Virus record (IMG/VR): IMGVR_UViG_3300020183_000087
Span: 1 to 56,899 of that record
Length of the DNA: 56,899 nucleotides
Strand: one strand, 5' to 3'
From: a virus
Shown here: positions 32,450-41,924 of the stretch, in pieces
How positions within the stretch are numbered: the first letter of the stretch is position 1
How the letters are laid out: every line of letters starts with the position of its first letter
Translations under genes and position numbers: made by a program
Notes under the pieces: generated by a model
Databases searched by the model: none
What the model saw: only the letters and a program-made list of their open reading frames with translations
Told to the model about the DNA's origin: nothing

Positions 32450-33099
32450 CACTTACCGTTGATATTATATTCCCTATTATCTCCTGGATAGTCTGCTGGT
32501 GTCAAGCCCTGATATTCAGAAATATTCTTTGAGGTATCAATACGTTCACCATAAACCACATAATCGCAGTTAATAGCAGTTCCCGCATTATTCTTAACGT
32601 AAATTTTATCACCCCATTCAATACGATCTACAAATAATTCTTGCCAATGTCCATTTGGAGTGAGATTGATAACAAGAGTCTCCATATCAACAAAGTCTTT
32701 CCAATAATCTGGAAGTTGAATATAGGACTGCTCTACCAATTTACCCTTTAGATACACATCTGCAGTTGGTCCTTCTAAACAAATATATCTAAGACGATGG
32801 TCTTTTTTAGTGGGATGCTGAATATCAAATGACTTTTTGGCATCCCAAATAGCAGATTTTGCATTCAAAGATCCAACCACAGCGGTTTTAACATCTTGTG
32901 CTTGAACAAGTGCATCTGCCTTAAGATTACCAACCTTAACATTATAGTGAATCCAAGGAGTACATGCTTCTGCTGGATAATCAGGATCTCCTGTAGTTGA
33001 TTTTAAAATATAATCAAACTTAGCAGAAAAAGGTCCAGTAATACCCTCATCAAGACAGGTACTTTTATTAGTAAAATCTGCTACAAAAATATCTGCCAT
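32449..33099 (-). CDS. Tail-tip/fibre protein with HPTK-type domain, copy 2
   Basis: A 216-residue protein. The C-terminal 130 residues match the next gene upstream closely: KKSFDIQHPTKKDHRLRY, LEGPTADVYLKGKL, LPDYWKDFV, INCDYVVYGERID and GLTPADYPGDN. The N-terminal third differs. The shared domain is a beta-rich fibre tip found in cyanophage tail proteins. It is probably an adhesin. Confidence 0.7.
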   Translation of the reverse strand: MADIFVADFTNKSTCLDEGITGPFSAKFDYILKSTTGDPDYPAEACTPWIHYNVKVGNLKADALVQAQDVKTAVVGSLNAKSAIWDAKKSFDIQHPTKKDHRLRYICLEGPTADVYLKGKLVEQSYIQLPDYWKDFVDMETLVINLTPNGHWQELFVDRIEWGDKIYVKNNAGTAINCDYVVYGERIDTSKNISEYQGLTPADYPGDNREYNINGK

Positions 33100-33101
33100 A
33101 A

Positions 33102-33875
33102 TTAAATCCTCTTGGTATCATAATGAAATCCAGATACAGAATATTCATCATTATTGCCAGGATAATCTGCTGGTGTTGACCCTTCATATTCTGGAATCAA
33201 CTTTTCTCCGTCTTTACGCTCACCAAAAACATGATAATGACAATTTATCGGTGTAGATGCATGAAGGTATACTTTATTATCTGAGATTTCTCTAACAATA
33301 ATATTTTGATGCGTTCCTACTGGAGTAATTGAGACTGTAATACTATTAGAATCTACCAACTCTCTCCAGTATTCTGGAAGTTCAATTATGCTTTTATTTT
33401 GTAATTTACCCCTTATGTATACATCATTAGATGGCCCTTCTGGGCAAGTATGACGTAATCTCCAACCATCTTTTGTTGGGTGAGGAATATCAAAATTCTT
33501 TTTAGCGGAAAGGATATGTCCACCACAACGGGACATGACTTCACCTTGAGTAATTAGATTACCACCAACATTTACATTATTATTTGTATCAATAACTCCC
33601 AAAAATGCTGATGGTCCATCAACAGCTATTGAATAAGGATTATTGATTCCAGTGCATAATGCTCCAGGAATTAAAGGAGGAATTATTACATCTGAGTTCT
33701 CAAGTGGACCAACCATCAATGTGGCAGTAAGAAATGGTGGAATTGAACCAAAAATTCCTGGTCCTTCACAATAAAATCCACCTCTAGTTTGCAAGGGTCC
33801 TTTACCCAAAACTAAACTAGGATCACCACTACCACAATAAAAAGTCTTTTTTATCTCTAAATCAGGAACCTTCAT
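33102..33875 (-). CDS. Tail-tip/fibre protein with HPTK-type domain, copy 1
   Basis: A 257-residue protein. The C-terminal domain (KKNFDIPHPTKDGWRLRH, PEGPSNDVYIRGKL, LPEYWRELV, INCHYHVFGERKD, STPADYPGNN) is shared with its downstream neighbour. The N-terminal 100 residues look beta-structured (TRGGFYCEGPGIFGS). It starts as an ATGA overlap with the spike gene upstream. It is probably a host-contact protein of the tail tip. Confidence 0.7.
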   Translation of the reverse strand: MKVPDLEIKKTFYCGSGDPSLVLGKGPLQTRGGFYCEGPGIFGSIPPFLTATLMVGPLENSDVIIPPLIPGALCTGINNPYSIAVDGPSAFLGVIDTNNNVNVGGNLITQGEVMSRCGGHILSAKKNFDIPHPTKDGWRLRHTCPEGPSNDVYIRGKLQNKSIIELPEYWRELVDSNSITVSITPVGTHQNIIVREISDNKVYLHASTPINCHYHVFGERKDGEKLIPEYEGSTPADYPGNNDEYSVSGFHYDTKRI

Positions 33876-34462
33876 CCTAAAATTCCTCCAGTTTTTTGTT
33901 GTGATTCAAATTTTGAGATCCCTTTAGATGGTTTCAAGGTTGTACAAGAATCAGCACAATCAATTAGTCCACCATAAAAATTAAGAGATCCGTTTCCTAC
34001 TAATTCAAGTATCCCAGAGCATAAAAATTTGGCAACAGAATCAACATTTGCTTCAAAATTCTTTGTTGTCAACTTAATTTTTTCATTACCCTCAATGTTG
34101 ACATATCCTGTTTTATTACCACTTCCATTGGCAAGAATGTCAATCATTTTTGCCTCTAATCTAATTCTGCCCAAAGGGGCAGATATTGAAATGTCACCAT
34201 CGGAAGATCTTAACATAAATCCCATATTATCTACGGGTTTCATTCCACAATGTATCTGATAAACGCCTGGACAACGATTAATCGTACTGCCCTTCATTTT
34301 ACCAGAAGATCCAAACATCAAATATTGTTCACATGGCATTCCATGTGGACCATTTCTTAATAAAACCCCTGCATAAGTATTATTAAGATTAACATGACCC
34401 AATTTTAAATGTCCGTAATTACTGCCCAGTTCTACTGGGTTATGGAGTTTTGGTTTTCCCAT
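33872..34462 (-). CDS. Beta-helical spike-like protein
   Basis: A 196-residue protein with regular short strands in its middle part: DGDISISAPLGRIRLEAK, then KTGYVNIEGNEKIKLTTK, resembling the triple-stranded beta-helix at the end of T4 gp5 and other membrane-piercing spikes. A perfect AGGAGGAG lies before the ATG. It follows the gp5-like gene, so the spike may be built from two proteins here. Confidence 0.65.
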   Translation of the reverse strand: MGKPKLHNPVELGSNYGHLKLGHVNLNNTYAGVLLRNGPHGMPCEQYLMFGSSGKMKGSTINRCPGVYQIHCGMKPVDNMGFMLRSSDGDISISAPLGRIRLEAKMIDILANGSGNKTGYVNIEGNEKIKLTTKNFEANVDSVAKFLCSGILELVGNGSLNFYGGLIDCADSCTTLKPSKGISKFESQQKTGGILG

Positions 34463-34475
34463 TAGTCAACTCCTC

Positions 34476-37253
34476 CTAGGGGTAACCATAATAAGATGGT
34501 GGAGATGGTGGTGGAGATGGTGGTGGAGATGGTGGTGGAGCTGGTGGTGGAGCTGGTGGTGGAGCTGGTGGTGGAGTTGGTGGTGTTGGTGTAGGGGTTG
34601 GCATAGGGGTTGGTGTAGGCGTTGGTGAAGGGGTTGGGGTAGGAGTTGGTGAAGGAGTTGGGGTAGGAGTTGGGGTAGGAGTTGGTGTAGGGGTTGGTGA
34701 AGGAGTTAGTGTAGGGGTTGGTGAAGGAGTTGGTGTAGGGGTTGGTGAAGGAATTACCATTGATGTTGGTGTTGGTGTTGGTATCGGCGTGGATGTAAAA
34801 TCATCGATGGTCGCTATGGCAGTTTTTGATATTAATGACGTTCCAGTAGTGGATTGTGAAGGAGTATCGGGAGTACCTACACAATCTACGATTCTAATAA
34901 CTTTAAACTTATCTTCATCAGTTAATTCACCTTCGGTATCATCACCAATTCTCCGCACACAAAAAACTGGAGCAATAATTGCATTATAACCTGTTTCAGA
35001 TTTAATGTAAACTTCTGGTCTTTCTGTAAACCCATTACCAGAATTTATAATTCTAAGAGAAGCCACTGTACCAAAAGGTCCAAATTTTACTTCAACCTCA
35101 GCACCACCAAGATTGGGTTCAATAACAACTTGATCCCCTTCAGAATAGTTTAACCCATAATTGTCAATATACAAATCACACAAATATAGTAAAGCAGGAT
35201 AACTACCAATATTAATTACTGGGAATGCATCGAATTCAGTTGCACCATTTACCCCTGTTCCAGGTATTCTAGTTATTCCCCTAACATTAGCAATTTGATC
35301 TTGAATTGGTTGATTAGCATCATTATCAGGACCAAATCCTGGAGTAACATTACCCCCTGGTCCAATTACAGGCAATCCACCCTCTAAAACTTGACGATCT
35401 TCGGGTCTAATTACAGTATCACCAGGGCGCTGAGGAATTTCTGCTCCTGGTGGATATTGTTCCCAGCGTCCATCTGGAGTTCTAATAACAGTATTTTCTG
35501 CTGGAGCCCAAACTCTGCCATCTCCACCCAAATCACCATTTGGTCTTGTTGGATAATCACCTCCAGGACTTTCTATTACAACCTGTCGAACTTGTTGAGT
35601 TGGCAATCCAGTATCTGGATCTGTCCCACCATCTGGTTCCATAATTGCAATTGGATTAACACCCGACCCCTTACCACAATTATCAGATATATCAACAAAA
35701 GGAGCTCTGGTATATCCAGCGCCTCTAGCAATAATATCTACACCCAAAATATCTCCAGCAGCACTTACAATTGCATTACCTCTCGCTCCACTTCCACCAC
35801 CGCCACCCCAAAAAGTAACTTGTGGAGGACCACAAAAAACAGGACCAATATTACAACCATTAGTTGCACTAATAGCACTATTAATTAAGTTACTAAAATC
35901 TACTGCAGCGGCAACTGTATCAATTAATCCAGAAGCACTTCCAACAAGACCCAACGCTTGATCCGCAACTCCTTTAGCGGAATTTATAATCGAATCAATA
36001 TCAAAAATTGCTGATGGTTTTCCACCTTCAAAAATATTCCATTCTTTTGTTTCTGGACATTCTTGATCTTCCTCACAAGCAAAAAACCCAGCAAGTGCTT
36101 TTAAAATATTTAAAATAGAACCTGCAAGACTAAACACACCACCAATCAATCCAGATACTGAACTAATGATTGCATCAATTGCTCCAGCAATTCTTCCTAT
36201 GGTATTGCCCAAAAGGTCTGCAATAAAATTTGCGACTGCACAAGCTGGAACATTGATGTAACGATCAAACATCTGACTAAGAAAATTACCAACCATTTTG
36301 AAAAGATTTTGGATCAACTTGTTAAACAAACAAGTAATCAACTCCATTAAAGCATCATGACCAACTTTTGCTTTATCTCTGTCTGGAGGATTTATAAGCT
36401 CATATAATTTTTTTGTCTGTTTGTTTATTTCTTCTTCAATATGTTTACGAATTTCTTTAAATACCCATTTAATTCCTTGAGTAATAAAGTCTTGTGCTTT
36501 TTGAGTTTTTTCTTGAATCCATTTTTGCTTGTCACCAATCCAACCTTGAGCAGCAGTTTCCCATTCATTTAATTGTTTTTGTGCCTTTTCAATTTGCTGA
36601 ATTAACTCCTGCATTGACTTCATAATTCCATTTAATGGAACCTTTTCACATTCAGTTGGGGAACCAATACCAAAAAGATATTCTTGCATAAGGGATTTAT
36701 CGGATACCCCCCAAAGATTCATTAAATTTCCACCCTCTAAAGGATATTTGTAAGTGCTACTTAACGAAACATTAAATCCAGCAATGTAGTCTCTAAAAGT
36801 ATATCCACTGGATATCTCAAACCCAGTTTTTTGGGTTCGTGGTAAAGCAACATGTTCATTAGTGGGATATACCCCCGTAAGTATTGGACCAGTCTTACGC
36901 ACAGGATCGGACCAAAATCCATAAACTCTAGATCCTTGCGTTGGACCACCAATCAAAACGGCTCCACCGTGGCCAGACATAGGACTTAAACACACTTCTA
37001 CATCTGGAAGTTTTTCATCTGGAAGTAAATCTTTAACTGGATGAATATCATCTATCCTAACTTTAACATGTGTGCCCCAATTACCTCTTGCACAAACTTG
37101 AGGGTTTGCTGTTCCCTCCTCTTGTTCATTTGTAGACCAACTTTCTCTTGGGGCAACTGTTCCCCTCCATCTAATATAATCCATTGCTGGATCATCAATA
37201 ATATTATATGGTACGTTATGAAAATCGCTTGCAGTTAATTTTATATCTGACAT
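34476..37253 (-). CDS. 5: gp5-like baseplate hub/spike protein with long P/T/S tail
   Basis: A 925-residue protein. The first 130 residues resemble the OB-fold of gp5-type hub proteins ([42 protein letters not shown]). A helical stretch (about 205-320) and a hydrophobic region (about 340-395, [17 protein letters not shown]) follow. Two GxGY-type repeats ([30 protein letters not shown]) come next, and the last about 100 residues are almost only P, T, S and A. No lysozyme domain is visible; the hydrolase role seems to lie in the 1041-residue protein upstream. Long proline tails are uncommon in baseplate hubs. Confidence 0.65.
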   Translation of the reverse strand: MSDIKLTASDFHNVPYNIIDDPAMDYIRWRGTVAPRESWSTNEQEEGTANPQVCARGNWGTHVKVRIDDIHPVKDLLPDEKLPDVEVCLSPMSGHGGAVLIGGPTQGSRVYGFWSDPVRKTGPILTGVYPTNEHVALPRTQKTGFEISSGYTFRDYIAGFNVSLSSTYKYPLEGGNLMNLWGVSDKSLMQEYLFGIGSPTECEKVPLNGIMKSMQELIQQIEKAQKQLNEWETAAQGWIGDKQKWIQEKTQKAQDFITQGIKWVFKEIRKHIEEEINKQTKKLYELINPPDRDKAKVGHDALMELITCLFNKLIQNLFKMVGNFLSQMFDRYINVPACAVANFIADLLGNTIGRIAGAIDAIISSVSGLIGGVFSLAGSILNILKALAGFFACEEDQECPETKEWNIFEGGKPSAIFDIDSIINSAKGVADQALGLVGSASGLIDTVAAAVDFSNLINSAISATNGCNIGPVFCGPPQVTFWGGGGGSGARGNAIVSAAGDILGVDIIARGAGYTRAPFVDISDNCGKGSGVNPIAIMEPDGGTDPDTGLPTQQVRQVVIESPGGDYPTRPNGDLGGDGRVWAPAENTVIRTPDGRWEQYPPGAEIPQRPGDTVIRPEDRQVLEGGLPVIGPGGNVTPGFGPDNDANQPIQDQIANVRGITRIPGTGVNGATEFDAFPVINIGSYPALLYLCDLYIDNYGLNYSEGDQVVIEPNLGGAEVEVKFGPFGTVASLRIINSGNGFTERPEVYIKSETGYNAIIAPVFCVRRIGDDTEGELTDEDKFKVIRIVDCVGTPDTPSQSTTGTSLISKTAIATIDDFTSTPIPTPTPTSMVIPSPTPTPTPSPTPTLTPSPTPTPTPTPTPTPTPSPTPTPTPSPTPTPTPMPTPTPTPPTPPPAPPPAPPPAPPPSPPPSPPPSPPSYYGYP
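34495..34790 (-). repeat. Low-complexity P/T/S-A coding repeat
   Basis: A tandem repeat in the 3' end of the gp5-like gene. Six- and twelve-base units encode Thr-Pro, Ser-Pro and then Pro-Pro-Ala and Pro-Pro-Ser runs. Units vary at the third position, so the repeat is not freshly duplicated. It may change length by slippage. Confidence 0.85.
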
Positions 37254-37257
37254 CTAT

Positions 37258-37470
37258 TCAATCATCGTAAACTTTACATTCTGATGCACTTGGATGAGAA
37301 TCGCAAAACAACTCTAAAGATGTTGGATCATGATTATCTTCAGGATGACGTATCTGATAAGATTCCAAATCCCTCAATTCTTCTTCAGTATGACGACGCA
37401 TCTGTGGGGAAATCGTTGGATCATCAAGAATTCGTTTGTCATTATCAATATGTTGTTGAATGTTATCCAT
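37258..37470 (-). CDS. cp12: CP12-like Calvin-cycle inhibitor
   Basis: A 70-residue protein. Its end reads LELFCDSHPSASECKVYDD: two cysteines eight residues apart followed by K-V-Y-D-D, the signature of the CP12 C-terminal loop that binds GAPDH and phosphoribulokinase. The N-terminal part (QQHIDNDKRILDD, EEELRDLESYQIRHPED) matches what I recall of short marine cyanobacterial and cyanophage CP12 proteins. CP12 shuts down carbon fixation in the dark; phage copies are thought to redirect flux to the pentose phosphate pathway. It sits unusually between two baseplate genes. Confidence 0.8.
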   Translation of the reverse strand: MDNIQQHIDNDKRILDDPTISPQMRRHTEEELRDLESYQIRHPEDNHDPTSLELFCDSHPSASECKVYDD

Positions 37471-37479
37471 GGAATTAAC

Positions 37480-38775
37480 CTACTTTGGTTTTCTGCCGTA
37501 AGAATCTCTAATTAAAATCATTTTAGTCATACATTGTTTAGGTGTCAAATGATGGCAAATATCCTGTATGATATATATACCACTTAATTCCTTATTGGCA
37601 ATAATTTCTTTCTTAGAAGATTGCTCTGGAAAATCACAATGAACCAGTTGTCCTGCTCTTAAAGACAAATCTCCAACAACTGCAATTTCAACAGATAAAT
37701 TAAATATTTTATTATATGTCATTGCAGATTGAATTAAAATATCTGCAGGTTTTAAATTCTCTTCAGTCTTTTTCTCCAGTTGCCTACCTCTATTACCTGG
37801 AGCAACTTGTCCCGTATCTTTCCTATAAGTAAATCTTTTACTTAAATCGCCGTAGACATTAAAATCTGGGGATATTTTAGGTAATTCTTGTCCACCTCTT
37901 GGTTTTTGTTCTTCACTCTTTACTTCTTTTGCTTTGGGAGTATAAACTTGATTATATGGATCATATGCTGTTAGTCTTCCACCATATGTTCCAGCATTTA
38001 GATTTGTTTTAACATCTATTGTTTTTATAGACCTGTAACTAATAATTTTTGAATCATATCCAGATGGTAGTAAAGTACTATTATTGTAAATAAATGATTT
38101 TTTAGGAGATCCTTCAAATAATTTATCAATTGATTTAAAATTAAATCCATCATAAGTTTCAAAAAGAAAATATCCAGCAGAAGACTTCGATCCCACTGGA
38201 ATTGCTAATGTTGCTATTTCTGCACAAAACTCAAATGCTGGTTTACCAGAACCATAGAGACCGATCTGATTTGATGTTTGATCTCTAATAATCTTCTTTT
38301 TAGTTTTTAAAACTTCTTTTAAAATAATACTAACAGACTGAGATAATTCACCATCAAATTTTTGATAAACTTCACACTTTAAAAAATCACTTGCTAAATC
38401 CTCCATTGAGCAAAGGTCTATCGTATAAAGAACAGTCTCTGATGATGAAATAACATTTTCAATTTTACTAATATAAAGTGCATTACTACCAGCAAATTTT
38501 AATTTATTATTATTATTATCTTCAAAACTTAATTCAACTTTTTCAAATCCAGATAATTTTAATTTATATAAAACTGCAATATCATTTCCCGCAGTACTAT
38601 GACCTGTCTCTAAAATTATCAACCTAAACCGCACAGATGTATCCAAAACACTTTCAAAATAAGAGAGATCTTGAATTAATGCCGATATATCTTGAGAACC
38701 GCCACCCCTATTAGAGGTAACAACACACTTTGTTATATTGCCAGATAATCCTTTTGTATTTGCGGTTGCTGCCAT
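37480..38775 (-). CDS. 27: gp27-like baseplate hub protein
   Basis: A 431-residue protein. Beta-rich N-terminal part (FESVLDTSVRFRLIILET, KLSGFEKVELSFED), a middle part with LSQSVSIILKEVLKTKK, and a C-terminal strand-rich domain (DLSLRAGQLVHCDFPEQ, GIYIIQDICHHLTPKQ). This layout and its place between the hydrolase gene and the gp5-like gene match the T4 gp27 hub, which clamps the spike. The link is by position and fold pattern more than by sequence identity. Confidence 0.6.
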   Translation of the reverse strand: MAATANTKGLSGNITKCVVTSNRGGGSQDISALIQDLSYFESVLDTSVRFRLIILETGHSTAGNDIAVLYKLKLSGFEKVELSFEDNNNNKLKFAGSNALYISKIENVISSSETVLYTIDLCSMEDLASDFLKCEVYQKFDGELSQSVSIILKEVLKTKKKIIRDQTSNQIGLYGSGKPAFEFCAEIATLAIPVGSKSSAGYFLFETYDGFNFKSIDKLFEGSPKKSFIYNNSTLLPSGYDSKIISYRSIKTIDVKTNLNAGTYGGRLTAYDPYNQVYTPKAKEVKSEEQKPRGGQELPKISPDFNVYGDLSKRFTYRKDTGQVAPGNRGRQLEKKTEENLKPADILIQSAMTYNKIFNLSVEIAVVGDLSLRAGQLVHCDFPEQSSKKEIIANKELSGIYIIQDICHHLTPKQCMTKMILIRDSYGRKPK

Positions 38776-38797
38776 TTTTAGAACTTATATTTACTAT

Positions 38798-41700
38798 TTA
38801 ACCAACTTCAACAATCAAAACACGATCAACACCATTATCATATGATGTACGTTGACTTAATGATGCAACATCTTGAGATCTTCCTGATCTACCTGTTGAT
38901 GGTGCTAATGAAGCACTACCTCCTGTTATCCACTTACCTCCAGTCCACGTATAATACTGACCATCTGCTGCTCGCTTGGTTTCTCCTTCCGTTTTACCGA
39001 TTCCCAGTCCAAATCCCTTAACTGCTGCTCTAAGACTTGTATTTTTAGTATTTGTTACAGTAATTGCTTGTCCAGATCCTAAGAAACCACTACCCAATTT
39101 AACAAATTGACCATCTCTATATACCACCCCTTTGTTTTGAGTATTTGCTGCAGTTGTCGTAGGTCTTGCTGCTGGTTTTGGTGCTACTGATTTCAAATAA
39201 TTAGTCGGATCTATGGCAGTCCCAGTTGCACTACCCATACGTCTTTCTAAGTGTAAGTGTGTTCTACTACCAGGACCTGGATAACGAGGATCTTTCCATA
39301 GTTTTACTAGTGCTATTACCTGCCCCTTCTTAACTTTATCACCGATCTTTACTTTACTAATAACATGTCCATATACCATTACATTTCCATCTGCATGTTG
39401 AACAACAACTCCATCGCCATGTGTGCCAAAATTTGGATAGATATCAACTACCTTACCATCTTCTAATGCAGTAACCTTAGAATTTGGATCAACACCAATA
39501 TCAATTCCCTGATGATTCGTAGAAGCTCCAGGAATACCAGTATTCCTAAATCCAAATCCACTTGTTAGTTGAGGATTTCCCTCTGGTAATACAGCTTTGA
39601 ATTGGGCACTAGTTAATGTACTTGGTTTTGGTGCTTTAGAACTTTGCAATACAGACATGACCTTATTAGTCCAGTTGGGATCTGTATTGTACTGTCCAGG
39701 TCCACCATGTAATCCTTGTCGTATACTTTCAATAACTTCTCTATCATCTTTTCCCTTATAAGATTGTTTCCAACGATCAACGTGTGCTTTAACGCCTTCT
39801 TCAAGGTCATTATAGACTGCATGTTGGTGTCCGTCCTTACCAATTACAAATCCTTTTGGACCTCTTCCTTGTTGACCAAAAGGATTTGTTTTTCCACTTG
39901 CAAAATATACACTATCAGGATTTGCCAACCACCCACTTTCAAGCATAGCAATTGCAGCAGTTACTGATGGATTGGGCGATTTAACTTTTTCAGCAATTTT
40001 TCTAATTTTTTCAAATGCTGCTTGTTGATCTGCATCCAAAGGTGCCCCACCACCACCACCATAAGGATCATTAAATGGTCTATCACCGTATTTAATAATA
40101 GATGCTAAAGAACCTAAACTTCCAATATCTTTATCCAAGGCTTTTTCTATGCCTCGCATAAATCCCGCCATCTGTTCATTTTTTCTTCTTATCTTTACAT
40201 CTCTACGCAAAACTTCTCCACCACCAGCAAGTGCTTGGAATGATTTTGTAATATCAGCACCAGCAGCGTCTGGATATTCAGATACCATTGACATTAAAGA
40301 AGCAAAACTTTTAGCAATGTCCTTTTTAGTTGACTTAGATGGTTTTTGCCCCAACACGTAATCAACACCCAATGACATAATTTTAGCCATAATAGAACTT
40401 CCAGATCTCTTTAGACGTTCTGAAGTGGCAAGTAAAGTTGAAAGGGGTTTTTGTTTTACATCTTTTGTTCCATACAAATCTTGAATGGATTTAGCACCAC
40501 TTGATTGACCAACACTAACTTTACTAATCTTTAATTTTTTAATACGAAGTGGTTTTGGTTTCTTTTTCTTTGCAGTTTTACCTGGGTCTCTACCAGTTCT
40601 TTGTTTAATTTTTCCACCTGAAGATCTTCCTTCAATCTTTCCTTGTTTTGAGTTTGCCAAAACATTATAAAGACTTACTCCAATTTGATCTCCAATTAAT
40701 CCTCCTATTAATCCACCAATCGTAGCTCCTGCAGCACCCGCAAGAAGGTTGCCAATAACTGGAACTACAGATCCAGCAATACCACCAATAGTACCTCCTA
40801 CCCATGCACCAAGAGCCTGTCCAACTCCAGCACCAACTGCTCCTGCTGCTGCTTTACCTAAAGGTTCTTCAAAAACAAAACGACGAATACTAAAATCAAT
40901 TATAGGTCCTACAATTGGGATTCTACCCGCAATTCTACCAACATTTTTACCAGCAACTTTGGCTGGCACACCAGTGGCGGTGTTGTTCTTGATCGAGACC
41001 AGTTTGCGGGTCTTGATGTCAGAGGCGAAGACCAATCCTTGAGCAGGTCTAGGCGGTTGTCCGTTTAATCTTCTTAAGTTTCTATTACCAAATCTATCAG
41101 AATATTGGCGATCACCAAATCTTCTTTGGTATCTTCGTTGTGCGGTATCACTAACTCTTCTACCAGATCGATCAAACCCTCTTCTTTGTGGTCCTTGGAA
41201 TCTTCTATCTCTAAGTGGATCTTGTCCACCCATTGTTGCCATTCCCGCAATAATTGCGAGATTCATAAATTTAGTAAAGGTGCTTGTAAATTCACTAAAC
41301 TTCTTTTCACCATCATCACCAAACAATTCTTTAACTTTAGACTGAGCACCATCTACAATTTTATATCCAAGATCTATGGCAAAGACAAATTTATCAAACA
41401 TTCCTTTGACAAAATCTTCAATAAACGCCGTAACTGGTTTGACATAATCCAAAAATTTCATCAATTTTGGCAACAGTTTGAATATCTGCATGACCAAAAA
41501 ACCAGTAAAAACCGTTCCTAAAAATTGTTTTATTCGATCAATAAAACTCATTCCAGGAATAGGAATCTTTGGCATTCCTATTCTTTTTTTATCCTTCTTT
41601 TCTAACTTGTCTTCTTGTGCCTTTCTTTTTTTATTCTCATCCTCCTTTCTACTAAGTTGAATTTTTTTAACATTAATCTTAATTGTCTTTTTAAGAATAT

Positions 41701-41923
41701 CCTCAATCTTAACAACCTTCTCACGAATAACTTTAATATCTTCAAGTACTTGTTGCTCAGGATCACTTAAATCATCCTCTTGAATTTGCTCAGATAGATC
41801 TACAGTTTGTTTATATTCTGTATTTTTAACAGGAACCAAAAACATTTTTGGTTGTGCAACAAGAGCACCACCGCCACTATTACTTGAAGAATTTAATAGT
41901 TTTTTGGGATCAATCAATGCCAT
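38798..41923 (-). CDS. Tail hub/tape-measure-like protein with two cell-wall hydrolase domains
   Basis: A 1041-residue protein. Charged coiled coil (about 55-115, DIKVIREKVVKIEDI), a hydrophobic segment (FLGTVFTGFLVMQIFKLL), arginine-rich and glycine-rich middle parts including a membrane-like run (AVGAGVGQALGAWVGG). Then a glucosaminidase-like domain (AAIAMLESGW, NPFGQQGRGPKGF) and an M23 peptidase: HQGIDIGVDP and THLHLERRM supply the zinc H-x3-D and H-x-H. The tail proteins of such phages inject DNA and cut the wall; the two enzymes fit that job. It replaces the lysozyme of T4 gp5. Confidence 0.8.
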   Translation of the reverse strand: MALIDPKKLLNSSSNSGGGALVAQPKMFLVPVKNTEYKQTVDLSEQIQEDDLSDPEQQVLEDIKVIREKVVKIEDILKKTIKINVKKIQLSRKEDENKKRKAQEDKLEKKDKKRIGMPKIPIPGMSFIDRIKQFLGTVFTGFLVMQIFKLLPKLMKFLDYVKPVTAFIEDFVKGMFDKFVFAIDLGYKIVDGAQSKVKELFGDDGEKKFSEFTSTFTKFMNLAIIAGMATMGGQDPLRDRRFQGPQRRGFDRSGRRVSDTAQRRYQRRFGDRQYSDRFGNRNLRRLNGQPPRPAQGLVFASDIKTRKLVSIKNNTATGVPAKVAGKNVGRIAGRIPIVGPIIDFSIRRFVFEEPLGKAAAGAVGAGVGQALGAWVGGTIGGIAGSVVPVIGNLLAGAAGATIGGLIGGLIGDQIGVSLYNVLANSKQGKIEGRSSGGKIKQRTGRDPGKTAKKKKPKPLRIKKLKISKVSVGQSSGAKSIQDLYGTKDVKQKPLSTLLATSERLKRSGSSIMAKIMSLGVDYVLGQKPSKSTKKDIAKSFASLMSMVSEYPDAAGADITKSFQALAGGGEVLRRDVKIRRKNEQMAGFMRGIEKALDKDIGSLGSLASIIKYGDRPFNDPYGGGGGAPLDADQQAAFEKIRKIAEKVKSPNPSVTAAIAMLESGWLANPDSVYFASGKTNPFGQQGRGPKGFVIGKDGHQHAVYNDLEEGVKAHVDRWKQSYKGKDDREVIESIRQGLHGGPGQYNTDPNWTNKVMSVLQSSKAPKPSTLTSAQFKAVLPEGNPQLTSGFGFRNTGIPGASTNHQGIDIGVDPNSKVTALEDGKVVDIYPNFGTHGDGVVVQHADGNVMVYGHVISKVKIGDKVKKGQVIALVKLWKDPRYPGPGSRTHLHLERRMGSATGTAIDPTNYLKSVAPKPAARPTTTAANTQNKGVVYRDGQFVKLGSGFLGSGQAITVTNTKNTSLRAAVKGFGLGIGKTEGETKRAADGQYYTWTGGKWITGGSASLAPSTGRSGRSQDVASLSQRTSYDNGVDRVLIVEVG

Positions 41924-41924
41924 T

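Noticed and set aside
34495-34790. Repeats that might be taken for a CRISPR array
   Set aside because: The units are 6-12 bases without spacers and lie in frame inside a coding region.
35391-35888. A 165-residue plus-strand frame opposite the gp5-like gene
   Set aside because: Its translation is skewed to S, T, N, W and I, as expected for the reverse of a repeat-rich gene. No ribosome-binding site is seen.
38788-38794. GTAAATA box before the gp27-like gene as a late promoter
   Set aside because: It is only 13 bases from the ATG, too close for a normal leader, and differs from the CTAAATA form used elsewhere.
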